Source: Bacteroidota bacterium (GTDB taxonomy: Bacteria; Bacteroidota; Bacteroidia; AKYH767-A; 2013-40CM-41-45). Taken from it: DNA of 64,000 nt. Below, in pieces: positions 24,965-34,973 of the stretch. Every line of letters starts with the position of its first letter. The stretch's first letter is position 1. Location: positions 8,997 to 72,996 of the forward strand of contig JADKKE010000015.1 in NCBI GenBank assembly GCA_016720655.1. Reading direction: 5' to 3'. A program made the position numbers and the translations under genes. The notes under the pieces are model-generated. The model was given only the letters and a program-made list of their open reading frames with translations. It was not told the DNA's origin and searched no databases.

Positions 24965-27652
24965 TCAGGGAAGTGTGATCAGCTTTTCCTGGTACAATTG
25001 TCCGTCGGCCACCACTGTGAGAATGTACAAACCATTTCTTCCCAGCTCGAAATCATCGAGATGCAAAGTGCCATCGAAACGGCTTCCCTGGATCTGTCGC
25101 TTGAACACAAGCGCGCCATCCGAACGCTTCAAACTAATTTCAAGATTTTCGGAACGGATATTATCCAATTGAATTGTAAGATCATTTCCCGTCACCGGAT
25201 TTGGCGAAACTGAAATTCCGGGTTTTTTCCCAAATTCTATTTTCACAGGATCAGAGTAGGTAAATACACCATCGTAATCTGTCTGCTTGAGACGGTAATA
25301 GGAAATTCCGGCAAGTGGATCTTTATCAAAAGTTGCATAATTCAATACTGACGTGCTGTTGCCGGCACCTTGTATAATTTCAAGCGGACTGTATTCCTGA
25401 TTGTTTCCGGATCTTTCTATTGTGAAATAATCATTGTTGATTTCAGACGCAGTTGACCAATCCAGTTTTACATCCTTTTCATATTGTTGAGCCGTAAAAC
25501 TAAGGAGCTCTATCGGTAGTGCATTCGTACCTCCTGTTGCATTTGCCAAAGTGTAAATACTTCCCCAGGTCGAGAATGAAGTAGAAGTAATCGTTCCTGT
25601 TCCATTTGCTGTTCCTGTTCCATTGCGATTGTACCAGTTGGCAGGAATTCCCTGTGCAACTCTCAGGTTCAGTCGATCTGTAACACCATCATCTGTTCCA
25701 TAATACAATTGTATTGTTGCATTATTGAAAATACTTGCTTTGGTATTTGTAATCAACCAGTATCGGGCATTCGAAACACTCGACAAAGTTGGAGGCAAAG
25801 TGTATCCCAAAGCAGAAGCAGAAGACTCAATCATTTCTCCGATGTAATTCACACTGTCATTCGTTGTGTGCGAAGGCGTGAGCACCATTGGTCTCCAGTT
25901 ATTGCCTTTCCCCAATGGAAAATATCCGGAAGCGGCAGAAGATTGTCTGTAAATCTGATTCATCGGACCGATGATATAAGAATTGGCATTTCCGACATTT
26001 GCATTTGCCGAAGCTCCGATATGGACTAGATTCGTGTAATCCGAATTGATCTTTCCCAAAGTCATCGAAAGATAATTGTAGATATAAACAGGAGTATTCA
26101 GCGTTGAACCTGCCGAATTATTCATGGTTAGATTGTAAAACACAGGCATCACACTACCGCTGATGTCCTGTGACACAGTTCCATCGAGACTAACGGTTCC
26201 GGAGCGACAAACAAATGTTCCGTCATTCGTGAATGCATTCGTTCCATCGTGCGTCCCACGCAAACTCATACTCTTGTTGTTTCCCGCTGAACCGCTGATG
26301 GATCTGTTATCGAAAGTGGTTCCCGCTTCTATATCCAATCCCAGGAGACGGTAATTGGCAGTTGAACCGTTTGAAGGTTGTAATTTATTATTACTCGATG
26401 ATGCTCCTGAAATCCGAAATGCCGGATACGTAGCATTTGGAAACGGCTTAAAATTAAATGTGGAATTATTTACAGTCGTTGCATTTCCAAATTGTACTAC
26501 ACCACCGGTCACCGTCACTGTACCGACATTACCACAAATTGTCATGTCCATAATACTGGAGCCTGTTGTGTTGTTCTCTTCGATTGTGAGCGTTCCTCCG
26601 CTCACCACAAAAGAACTCGCAGCAAGATCGGTGATGTAAAATACTTCTGTGCTTACTCCGGTTGAGCCGCAATTGATAAGAACGTCTCCTCCACTCATGA
26701 CATAAGCGAATGGTTCTGCAAAGGATCCGACTTTAAAACTGATGCTTCCGTATACACGGAGTAAACCATTGCTCACATTTACAGTAGGAACAATACCGGC
26801 AGTTTGCTGGTCACTGCGAATCCCTCCCGTTCCTGTTGAAGCACCTACGTTTACGGTTCCACCGGAAACAAACAATCCACCCTGCAAATTCAGGAAGGTA
26901 GATGTTGGAGCAAAGTTCAATGTACCAGCTCTGGCTTCAATATTTATATTTCCTATCAGAGTGTAATCTGCAGATGGGCCGAAGATGTATGTACCGGAAT
27001 TGTTATGGACAAATGTTCCATAAGTAAGATTCAATGTACGTATGGCAGATTCAAAATTGAAATCCTGAACTTCGAGCGTATATGTTTTCGATGTAATCTT
27101 TTGCATGGCAACAATGTTCAGGTCCCATGCTCCCACACCGGACACAACACTATTTACTGCACCATCAAAATTCAATGTTACATTATCATTTGCATCAGCA
27201 TAAAAATCAACTTCACCATTGTTAACCAGATTCCCGGAAAGGAAAACCTGGTGTGTCCGCGTGCTGTTATAGGTGTAACGAAATTTCGCTCCGTTGTAAA
27301 CAGTAATATTTCCTGTGACTGTGAGCCAGTATGTAGCGAGATTATAAAATTGCAATTCTCCCGAACCACCTTGTCCGACGAAAATATTTGCTACCGTCGC
27401 ATTCGTGTTGAAGTAAATAAGGTAGCCATCTCCAATGTAGGCATTGTCACCGGCCTGAGGATAGGTTCCCGTGTTGGTTGCATTGCCATAGGTCACCGTT
27501 GACCAGGAAGCCGGAGCCGTCCACAAGCCACCATTTACACGGCTGTAATAGTTCACGCCTTGTGCCGGATTAAAAGCGAAAAGAAAAATCGCTGTTACAA
27601 GCAGGCTTAAACAAATTGATTTAAAATAATTCATGATACGGGAGAGTTTCAT
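24965..27652 (-). CDS. Large T9SS-secreted surface protein
   Basis: 895 residues. Signal peptide near the start (YFKSICLSLLVTAIFLFAFN), then VNYYSRVNGGLWTAPASWST, the usual opening of Bacteroidota beta-solenoid adhesin-like proteins, a long run of short beta-strand repeats rich in G, S, T and N, and a C-terminal type A sorting domain (ISVSPNPVTGNDLTIQL ... GLYILTVVADGQLYQEKLI). It should cross the outer membrane through T9SS and be attached to the surface. Ser/Thr-rich repeats and the polysaccharide genes around it make it a candidate matrix or carrier protein. Confidence 0.85.
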   Translation of the reverse strand: MKLSRIMNYFKSICLSLLVTAIFLFAFNPAQGVNYYSRVNGGLWTAPASWSTVTYGNATNTGTYPQAGDNAYIGDGYLIYFNTNATVANIFVGQGGSGELQFYNLATYWLTVTGNITVYNGAKFRYTYNSTRTHQVFLSGNLVNNGEVDFYADANDNVTLNFDGAVNSVVSGVGAWDLNIVAMQKITSKTYTLEVQDFNFESAIRTLNLTYGTFVHNNSGTYIFGPSADYTLIGNINIEARAGTLNFAPTSTFLNLQGGLFVSGGTVNVGASTGTGGIRSDQQTAGIVPTVNVSNGLLRVYGSISFKVGSFAEPFAYVMSGGDVLINCGSTGVSTEVFYITDLAASSFVVSGGTLTIEENNTTGSSIMDMTICGNVGTVTVTGGVVQFGNATTVNNSTFNFKPFPNATYPAFRISGASSSNNKLQPSNGSTANYRLLGLDIEAGTTFDNRSISGSAGNNKSMSLRGTHDGTNAFTNDGTFVCRSGTVSLDGTVSQDISGSVMPVFYNLTMNNSAGSTLNTPVYIYNYLSMTLGKINSDYTNLVHIGASANANVGNANSYIIGPMNQIYRQSSAASGYFPLGKGNNWRPMVLTPSHTTNDSVNYIGEMIESSASALGYTLPPTLSSVSNARYWLITNTKASIFNNATIQLYYGTDDGVTDRLNLRVAQGIPANWYNRNGTGTANGTGTITSTSFSTWGSIYTLANATGGTNALPIELLSFTAQQYEKDVKLDWSTASEINNDYFTIERSGNNQEYSPLEIIQGAGNSTSVLNYATFDKDPLAGISYYRLKQTDYDGVFTYSDPVKIEFGKKPGISVSPNPVTGNDLTIQLDNIRSENLEISLKRSDGALVFKRQIQGSRFDGTLHLDDFELGRNGLYILTVVADGQLYQEKLITLP

Positions 27653-27927
27653 TAGGCGCTGCCTTTTGCCATAGCCATGCCATCAGGATAAAAGTGTGTT
27701 TTTAGCATTTTTTCGACGTTTTTATTTTGAGAATATTCCTATAATGGGAACGGTTTCTTTTATAAAGACAAGACGTCCGCAATTCTGTGTTCTGTAAGAT
27801 TTCAAATTGAAAATGAGTGGTTTTCTCTCAGAAAATAATTTGTTTTCGAGAAATAATCGAGGTATTCAAAATATTTACGATTCAGCGTCAGCTTTTTCCT
27901 AAAATTGGAAAACGAATCATTATGAAA

Positions 27928-27960
27928 CAAAAAAAGCCAGAAGGAAATGTCCTCCTGGCC
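27928..27960 (-). terminator. Terminator after the double glycosyltransferase gene
   Basis: On the minus strand GCCAGGAGG-ACATTT-CCTTCTGGC is followed by T7. It splits the exopolysaccharide locus into an upstream transcript (42223 to 27980) and a downstream one (27652 to 21718). Confidence 0.9.
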
Positions 27961-27979
27961 CAAAAGGAGCATCCGATTC

Positions 27980-30292
27980 TTAATTCGAAATCACCGAATT
28001 TAGCCTCTCGTTCATAGTAGCGATCGTAAAATGCTCCGCTTTTTCTCTTGCCTGCGTCGACAAACGCAAACATTCTCCTTTGTTAGACGAAAGGAAAAGA
28101 ATGGTCTCTGTTATTTTATCCAGATCCTTTACATCAATGCGAAATCCATTCAGCCCATGTTCAACAATTTCAACCGGTCCGCCTACATTCGGAACCAATT
28201 CCGGAATTCCATAAGACATCGCCTCCAGAATTGTCATTCCAAAAGTTTCAATCCATTTGTCGGGATGTGAAAGGTTCAATACCAAATGCGCACGTTCGTA
28301 AAAAGGATGAACATTTTTTTGCTTGGGATACAAAGTAAGATTCACCGGCAACTCTTGTCCGGAAAAATATTTATCAATTTCATTTTTCTCCGAATTGAGA
28401 ACCAATTCGAATTTTACAAGATGAAGTCTTCGTGCGAGTGTTACAAATTCATTTACGCCCTTGTATTCCTTCAATGAACAAAGCATCAAAACAGTGAACG
28501 CTTTCTCATCACTGATTTCATATTGATGGGCTCTGCCTTTGTGACGAAACTCTTCACTCAAAGCATTGTACACCACATGCGGCTCTGGTCCGGTGACAGA
28601 TTCTTTCTCTTGCAAAAACCGGGAGACATAAATCACATTGGAGGCTGTCCATTTCACAACTTTTTTCAAAAACCATTTCAATACAGGAGGATTCATCGAT
28701 GTTTCATGCAAATGATATATCACCCTCACACCACGAAGCTTTGCGGCGAGTGCTGCACCGAAAGGCAACAATGTATTTACATAGACCGTATCGTTTTTCT
28801 TTAGATGAAAAAATAATTTAGCAAACAAATGAAGCTGACTGAAAGTCAATGCCACCAGACGCTTCATTTTATTTTCGTGAAAGCGATACCAGAAACTTTT
28901 TTCCTGCACACCCAAGCCGGAGAGAAATCCATCCTGCGTTGCCGAAGAAGTATACAATTGAACTTGCCGGCCCTTTTGAACAAAGCCCCGAATCGCATTG
29001 GACAAAACCAATGGACTTCCACTGAAATCATTCAGCAAGTGAACGCAAATTATTTTCCCTTTAACAGGAAGTCCGGCATACACTTTTTTCAGAACTTCAC
29101 CTTTCACATTCCATTGATATTTATCCTGGAAACTCAATTGTGCATAGGTCGAAAAACTTTCCAGCAGAAAAGGATCGGAATGCAAAGTGTTGAGATGTTC
29201 GGCAAAATCCTTTACAGATTGATCATAAGTACTGTATTCTACTTTGAGTCCGCTGGCGATATTTACAAATTCACCGGGACCACAATTGTCAAAACAGATA
29301 ACAGGAAGTCCGTACGACATTGCTTCAGCAACCACCATTCCCGCGCCTTCATGCGAAGGGAACAGAAACACATCGGATTGCCTGTACAATATTGATAATT
29401 CAGCTCGCTGAATCCAATGAATAAATGTCACTGCTTCTTTTACCTTAAGATCTTCAGCAAGCTTTTCCAATTGCTTGCGTGCAGGACCATCGCCAACCAA
29501 TGTCAGAGAAACATTTTTCTTTTCTTCCTTACTTAAGGAATTGTAGAATGCAGCGAAAGAACGAATTGTGATATCAAAGCCTTTCAGCCACACAAATCTT
29601 CCAACTGACAGAACACGAAAACCATCTCTGATCTTTTCACCTTCATTTTTCGTTCGCTCAGAGGCTACAGAAGAGCAAATTATCATTTTGGACGAATCAA
29701 ATTTCAAATGCTCCGCCACTGCGGAATTCATGCAAAGAATTTTATCCGCTTTTGCTGCTGAGATTTTCAGAAATGGATCCAGATGCCAGAAAGCTTGTTT
29801 CAAAATCCAACGAAAACGATCCGCGATATAGGATTTCCAGCCATACACAGGAAGGAGATATTCTTTCGGAACTTTTGGATGATGTCCTACAGGTCCCCAC
29901 ACAAGAGGTTTTTTGAATACCCACAAAAATGTCGGTGTCCAGTCGTTGTGAAAATTAAGGTTGTGTGCAATATCAAAGGGAATTTTTTTTCGTTTCACAA
30001 AGACCGGCAAAAACAATTGCCACATGTAATAATAGATCATGGAAAGCAGCGGACCTTTTTTCCAGAACCGTGTCCATTTCGGAAGATCATAATACTGGAA
30101 ATGAATATTCTTCGCTTCCGGAACAGTATTCTCGTTCAGATATTTTTCAATTGCTTCACGATTATTTTTTCGTGTGATGGCAATAACTTTGTTAAAGCGT
30201 GCAATCTGACAGATATAATTCCAGCCCATGCCGTCTTCTGAACCTTTGTATGGATTCACAGCATAAGCGGTCGCAAGTATTGTTCTTTTCAT
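27980..30292 (-). CDS. Two fused GT4-type glycosyltransferases
   Basis: 770 residues with two complete GT-B enzymes. The first (1-~390) has RVLSVGRFVWLKGFDITIRS and the donor site FPSHEGAGMVVAEAMSYGLP. The second (~395-770) begins GKIICVHLLNDFSGSPLVLS and has ETFGMTILEAMSYGIPELVP. Each carries its own E-x7-E motif, so the chain could add two successive sugars to the lipid-linked oligosaccharide. Fusions of this kind exist but are less common than separate genes. Start MKRTILATAYAVNPYKGSED is the typical N-terminus of the first family. Confidence 0.85.
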   Translation of the reverse strand: MKRTILATAYAVNPYKGSEDGMGWNYICQIARFNKVIAITRKNNREAIEKYLNENTVPEAKNIHFQYYDLPKWTRFWKKGPLLSMIYYYMWQLFLPVFVKRKKIPFDIAHNLNFHNDWTPTFLWVFKKPLVWGPVGHHPKVPKEYLLPVYGWKSYIADRFRWILKQAFWHLDPFLKISAAKADKILCMNSAVAEHLKFDSSKMIICSSVASERTKNEGEKIRDGFRVLSVGRFVWLKGFDITIRSFAAFYNSLSKEEKKNVSLTLVGDGPARKQLEKLAEDLKVKEAVTFIHWIQRAELSILYRQSDVFLFPSHEGAGMVVAEAMSYGLPVICFDNCGPGEFVNIASGLKVEYSTYDQSVKDFAEHLNTLHSDPFLLESFSTYAQLSFQDKYQWNVKGEVLKKVYAGLPVKGKIICVHLLNDFSGSPLVLSNAIRGFVQKGRQVQLYTSSATQDGFLSGLGVQEKSFWYRFHENKMKRLVALTFSQLHLFAKLFFHLKKNDTVYVNTLLPFGAALAAKLRGVRVIYHLHETSMNPPVLKWFLKKVVKWTASNVIYVSRFLQEKESVTGPEPHVVYNALSEEFRHKGRAHQYEISDEKAFTVLMLCSLKEYKGVNEFVTLARRLHLVKFELVLNSEKNEIDKYFSGQELPVNLTLYPKQKNVHPFYERAHLVLNLSHPDKWIETFGMTILEAMSYGIPELVPNVGGPVEIVEHGLNGFRIDVKDLDKITETILFLSSNKGECLRLSTQAREKAEHFTIATMNERLNSVISN

Positions 30293-30313
30293 AATCTTGT
30301 ATTCAAAATATTT

Positions 30314-31039
30314 TCAGGAAGCAACAACTTGCATCTGACTAACTTGTATTTCATGTGTTGATTTAATTACCCTTGCCGGCACTCCGCCGATCACCGAATT
30401 CGAGGGCATTGATTTCGTAACCACCGCTCCGGCCGCAATCACACAATTGCTTCCGATAATGACGCCGTCAAGAATTGTCACCTTCGCTCCTATCCAGCAA
30501 TTCGAACCAATGATGATTCCCTTTCGGCTCACGCCTTGTTCGCGGATGAGCTGTTTCGGGTCTTCGTAATTGTGATTTTCCGGATGACAGGAAAAATATT
30601 GTCCGACGATGCAATCGTTTCCGATTTCCAAACCACCACCTCCACCGAGATATGCAAACTCACCGATCCCCACATTTTCTCCTATATAAATATGACTTCC
30701 CAGGTTATTGAAAGAGGTCGAAATCACAATTCTGCTAAAAGCACCGATTCCACTGTTTCTTCCGATCACCAATTTTCCTTTTCCGGTAGCATTCAATGTT
30801 GTATGATCTCCGATTTTTACAAATTCACCGAGTTTCATATTTGATAAATAAAAAAACTGAACACCTTTGCCCAAGGCAATTCCTTTTGCATATCTGCCAT
30901 AAATCAATAATCGCAGTCCGCGCAAAAGCTGCAGTGAGAAATTTGCAAAAAAAGAAAACAACAATCCGCCGCGAACTTCTCTATCGAAAGAGAAGCTGGG
31001 GTTACGCAGGCGGATTGATTGTTGGATGATGTGTTTCAT
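30314..31039 (-). CDS. Hexapeptide-repeat acyltransferase
   Basis: 241 residues. Left-handed beta-helix repeats run from ~85 to the end (IGDHTTLNATGKGKLVIGRN, IYIGENVGIGEFAYLGGGGG, IIGSNCWIGAKVTILDGVII, GSNCVIAAGAVVTKSMPSNS), with the active-site His likely in CHPENHNYED. It resembles WcaF/NodL-type O-acetyltransferases that use acetyl-CoA to decorate polysaccharide sugars. A hydrophobic N-terminal stretch (LLFSFFANFSLQLLRGLRLL) may bind the membrane. Confidence 0.88.
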   Translation of the reverse strand: MKHIIQQSIRLRNPSFSFDREVRGGLLFSFFANFSLQLLRGLRLLIYGRYAKGIALGKGVQFFYLSNMKLGEFVKIGDHTTLNATGKGKLVIGRNSGIGAFSRIVISTSFNNLGSHIYIGENVGIGEFAYLGGGGGLEIGNDCIVGQYFSCHPENHNYEDPKQLIREQGVSRKGIIIGSNCWIGAKVTILDGVIIGSNCVIAAGAVVTKSMPSNSVIGGVPARVIKSTHEIQVSQMQVVAS

Positions 31040-31063
31040 TTGATTGACTGTTTGGTTGTTACG

Positions 31064-31350
31064 TGTTCAGAGTTCCGTGTTCGGTGTGAGGACCGCTTAA
31101 TTAATCTAAAGTGTTTCGGGTTCAGGGTTCCGTGTTCTGGGTGTAGATAGTATATCGCTTAATTAATCTATACTGTTTCGGGTTCAGAGTTCAGAGTTTC
31201 GTGTTCTGTGGGTAAATGCTTTGTTATTATTATTTTCTGAACTGAAATCATAAATCTATTTTAAGCCATTCATAAGTTTATCGCCAACCTCAACACTGAA
31301 CCCTCAACACTGAACCATTTTACCTTGAAACTGTAAAGCCACTGAACGCT
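31064..31350. repeat. GTTCAGA-type heptamer arrays
   Basis: GTTCAGA, GTTCCGT, GTTCGGT and related 7-bp units in three blocks (31064-31087, 31118-31141, 31178-31211), with the inverse (CACTGAACC) at 31293-31350. The block fills the gap between the acyltransferase and kinase-fusion genes; no gene seen. Confidence 0.75.
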
Positions 31351-31368
31351 GAACCACTGGAACCACCT

Positions 31369-34056
31369 TCAGTCTGCCCGGACAATCGCTTCCTCAATCA
31401 CTCTCAAAGTGTTCACCTTATCCGTATTCTCCACCGGCACATACACTGCACTGGCAGAATGAATCGAAAGTTTATTGAATAGATTTTTATATCCGTTTGT
31501 GAGATCATTGATTGCCGTTTCGTCGAGCTCTTGTTTGCGACTAAGGATGTCTTCCACAGGTGCAAAGAGAAGGATGTTGACTTCCGGTTTGAACAAGAGT
31601 CGGTACAACACTTTCGTGACTTTTTGATTTACATGAATATTGGATCTGCGTCCGTCGACGATGAAATCGAAATAATAACGATCGTAGAGAACGATGTATC
31701 CACGGAGATTGTATTTGAAGTAGATATAAAACTGTCCGAGGAGATAATCAGTATAGTAATAGGCAAAGCGAAGAATGGAAGAAACAGAACTTTTGTTTGT
31801 TCCGGTTCGAGGCAAATGACTCACCGAAATTTGCTCCGCTTTTTCTTTTCCGTGTTTCCAGGCACTCAGAATCGGGAATATCGACGGACGGTGACGCACA
31901 ACAACAACCTTTTTCCGGAATTTCTCACGAAGAATTTGTTGCAGCTCTTCGATAATGGTAGATTTTCCTGCTCCATCAACTCCTGTCAGCGTAATCATCA
32001 TGCCACGACGATAATTCAACTCACGAACCGAATCGATTAGATAGTTGATTTTAGATTTTAGATTGTTGATTGGGGTGTTCGAGGGATATTTGCTTATCGC
32101 ATGGATTATGTTCTTGTGTTGCTTTGGCTGGTATTTTACAAAATCCTGAAGATCATCGCAACGAAATTTGAAAGATGAATGCAAATGATTGAGGATTTGT
32201 CCGCGCTGCACATAGTCCAGAGAATTGTAATAATTTACATAGCGCTCGGGCAAGGATGCTCCATTGAGTGTATAAAACAACCATGTGTATTCGAAACAAA
32301 AACGTTTGTCCGGAACACGAATTCCTTCAGCATTGCTGATGGCGCTTCTGAGAACTTTCTTCGCATCCAGGTATTCCAGTCCTTTGCGCTGGAACTTATG
32401 AATCAGATCAAGAGAAACAAAACTCTGGTCTTCAAAATAAAGTTCCACCGTTGTCATGAAGGATTTGCGATAAACTTTTGTCTTCACAACTCCACTTTGC
32501 CTTTTGAGTAATTTCAGATAATCCGGAAGATCTTCTTTGCTCACCAACATATCCAAATCAGAGTATTCAGGAATGTCCTCAATACTTGCATGGATAAATT
32601 TCAACATTGCATACTTTTTGAATCTTATCTGTTTGAAATAATTACGGATAAATAATTTTCGCTGAGAAATACCTTCGGCAGCAGGCAAAGTGCGGCTGAG
32701 TGCTTCATCCCAGGTATCCATCAACCAATACGCTTGAGCATGCAATTTTTCCTGAAGGAGATATACATTCAGATAATAACTAACCGTTGAAAGAAGATAA
32801 AGTTTGTAATGCAGATCAGCATCGATCTTAAAAACTTTGATGAATTCTTTAATAGCAGGGAGATCCAAAGCCTTACGAATTTCCGCTTCAATTTTCTCCA
32901 GTGATGATTTGCGAATCATCACTTCTTTTTGAAAGATAAAATGAAACAAATCAAACAAGACCGGCGCATCGCGTCGGGCTAATTCCCAGTCGTACACATG
33001 CAATTTATTCTCGCTGGAATACATGTTCCAGGGAGTAAAATCTCCATGCGAAATTCCAAAATGTACCGTGGACGATAAATCAATATTTTTTTGCAATACC
33101 TGGAGTTTCTCGAGCAATTGCTCCGCAACAGGCAAGGATTTCTTCATCACATTTTTCTTAACCAGATAAATATTCTGGATCACACGCTCTGCAAATTCCG
33201 ATGAACGGATTTTTTCGGCAGTTAAATTCTTCATATACAATTCCACCAATGCTCCGGCATGCAACGCGGTAAATTCAGTGGAATGAATGATTTTCTCGGG
33301 CTTGATGTTGTCGACGACCTCTGCATCCATCTCTTCCACATGAATCACACGCGGACATGTCATGCTTTTAAAACCGGAATTCTTCATCGCTTCCAGCATT
33401 TGCTTTTCGTTGCGGATCAGAAAACCGGAATGAGTGTTCAGCGGAATCTTTATAAAATGACTTGTTTTTCCTTTTGAATTTACTTCAACTATGCATTTCC
33501 TGTTTACACCTACTGTTCCTGTAAAAATGGAATATTGATGATGTTCAATTTGTTGGAGTAGATTATCCAGGCGTGAAGGCTGACGGGAATACAAAGTGAA
33601 GGATAGTGATGCCGCACTTGAACGCAATCCCAAATGAAAAGCGATCTTGATCAAGCCCTGGAACAATCTGCCTTTCCAGGTGCTGGCATTGTATAAATTT
33701 AAAAATGTTGGCTTTGTAAGTTCAACAGGATAGATCCATCGCAATGTTTTATCCGGATTACTGATTCCGTGAAAAGATTTGGAATGAAATCCCGGCAATG
33801 TATGCCGACTGCCGGAAAGCAAAATAATCTGCGAGAATTTCTCCAGGTCTTTTATCTCCGAAAGATAATCGGGATCAGAAATCAGCAAGATCACTTGTTC
33901 ACTTTCTACGATCGATTCCTCATGATGAAAAATCTGGATCGGAAAGCTTCCGCGTTTGTCGATCCCCTGATCCTCAGCGAGAACGAATACTTTTTTTCCT
34001 TCGCCTGAAAACAGTCGGAGCAGGATTGACAAATCGGAATTTTGGAATGTAGACAT
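31369..34056 (-). CDS. Three-domain protein: APH-like kinase, nucleotidyltransferase-like, thymidylate-kinase-like
   Basis: 895 residues. Part 1 (~200-450) has the aminoglycoside-phosphotransferase-like catalytic signature HGDFTPWNMY and, 20 residues on, VYDWELARRDAP. Part 2 (~490-640) has YSDLDMLVSKEDLPDY, as in minimal nucleotidyltransferase domains. Part 3 (~690-895) is a P-loop kinase: ITLTGVDGAGKSTIIEELQQ, then VLYDRYYFDFIVDGRR, a thymidylate-kinase-like DR motif. Intact frame. Being between glycosyltransferase genes, it may phosphorylate a sugar or lipid head group of the polymer; the substrate is unknown. An in-frame heptamer array (32041-32074) encodes NNLKSKINYL in the linker before part 3. 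Confidence 0.8.
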   Translation of the reverse strand: MSTFQNSDLSILLRLFSGEGKKVFVLAEDQGIDKRGSFPIQIFHHEESIVESEQVILLISDPDYLSEIKDLEKFSQIILLSGSRHTLPGFHSKSFHGISNPDKTLRWIYPVELTKPTFLNLYNASTWKGRLFQGLIKIAFHLGLRSSAASLSFTLYSRQPSRLDNLLQQIEHHQYSIFTGTVGVNRKCIVEVNSKGKTSHFIKIPLNTHSGFLIRNEKQMLEAMKNSGFKSMTCPRVIHVEEMDAEVVDNIKPEKIIHSTEFTALHAGALVELYMKNLTAEKIRSSEFAERVIQNIYLVKKNVMKKSLPVAEQLLEKLQVLQKNIDLSSTVHFGISHGDFTPWNMYSSENKLHVYDWELARRDAPVLFDLFHFIFQKEVMIRKSSLEKIEAEIRKALDLPAIKEFIKVFKIDADLHYKLYLLSTVSYYLNVYLLQEKLHAQAYWLMDTWDEALSRTLPAAEGISQRKLFIRNYFKQIRFKKYAMLKFIHASIEDIPEYSDLDMLVSKEDLPDYLKLLKRQSGVVKTKVYRKSFMTTVELYFEDQSFVSLDLIHKFQRKGLEYLDAKKVLRSAISNAEGIRVPDKRFCFEYTWLFYTLNGASLPERYVNYYNSLDYVQRGQILNHLHSSFKFRCDDLQDFVKYQPKQHKNIIHAISKYPSNTPINNLKSKINYLIDSVRELNYRRGMMITLTGVDGAGKSTIIEELQQILREKFRKKVVVVRHRPSIFPILSAWKHGKEKAEQISVSHLPRTGTNKSSVSSILRFAYYYTDYLLGQFYIYFKYNLRGYIVLYDRYYFDFIVDGRRSNIHVNQKVTKVLYRLLFKPEVNILLFAPVEDILSRKQELDETAINDLTNGYKNLFNKLSIHSASAVYVPVENTDKVNTLRVIEEAIVRAD
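32041..32074. repeat. ATTTTAG heptamer array inside the kinase-fusion gene
   Basis: ATAGTTG, ATTTTAG, ATTTTAG, ATTGTTG, ATTGGGG: strict 7-bp spacing, in frame, in the linker between domains 2 and 3. Same unit as 5735-5975. Confidence 0.8.
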
Positions 34057-34204
34057 GACGATGATAGAATTCGGTCGCCATTACCGTAAACCATGCCACC
34101 CGCAAATCAGGTCATTTTAGAGAGAAAAAGGGGTGTTTTCTTATTGTTAAGTTGTAAAATGGGAAGGGAATCCCAATTCCGGAAACAGGCTCCGTTTGCC
34201 AACG

Positions 34205-34390
34205 GTGATTTAAACGCAGAGTGCGCAAAGGTTATCCGCATGGTTCGCAGAGGAGGAATTCGGTATTTGCTAAGAACGTTCAAAAAGCATGTGTCCAATA
34301 ATGTAAATATTGTTTTGCATGCGCTTACAAAAAAGAACAACAACCTCTGCGAACCCTGCGGTAAACCTTTGCGTTCTCTGCGTTTAAACC
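34205..34390. repeat. CGCAGAG / CTGCGAA repeat pair
   Basis: ACGCAGAGTGCGCAAAGG near 34215 and CTCTGCGAACCCTGCGG ... CTTTGCGTTCTCTGCGTTT near 34345-34386 form an inverted pair, of the same type as 18190-18565. Confidence 0.7.
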
Positions 34391-34705
<315 letters not shown>

Positions 34706-34973
34706 TTTAAAATATTGGTCTGCTAATAAGAATGTCCTTATTGAAATGGAAGATGTTTTCTGAAAGTGGATCACCTCAATGCAAAATCCTTTTAACCGTT
34801 GCCAACGGTGCACAAAGTTTTACCGCAAAGGACGCGGAGACGTATATGGAATTTGAAAGAACGAAATTCAAAAGAAGTGACAGCCCAACCCCGTAGGGGT
34901 TAAATGTTTATAACATCAAAGAAATGTCAAACATTCGGAGAATACACACCGGAATTTCAAAACAAAAAAATCC
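34706..34973. other. Short intergenic remnant with CCCCGTAGGGG dyad
   Basis: No gene. Includes a CCCCGTAGGGG palindrome at 34890-34900 followed by TTAAATGTTTATAAC, a dispersed-repeat-like motif, and a single copy of the ACCGCAAAGGACGCGGAGACG repeat type near 34822-34840 (given here in part). Confidence 0.4.

Noticed and set aside
27653..27720. Riboswitch in the leader of the T9SS protein (GGCATGGCTATGGCAAAAGG)
   Set aside because: Superficially like a cyclic-di-GMP or similar leader, but the consensus core and pairing are not there.
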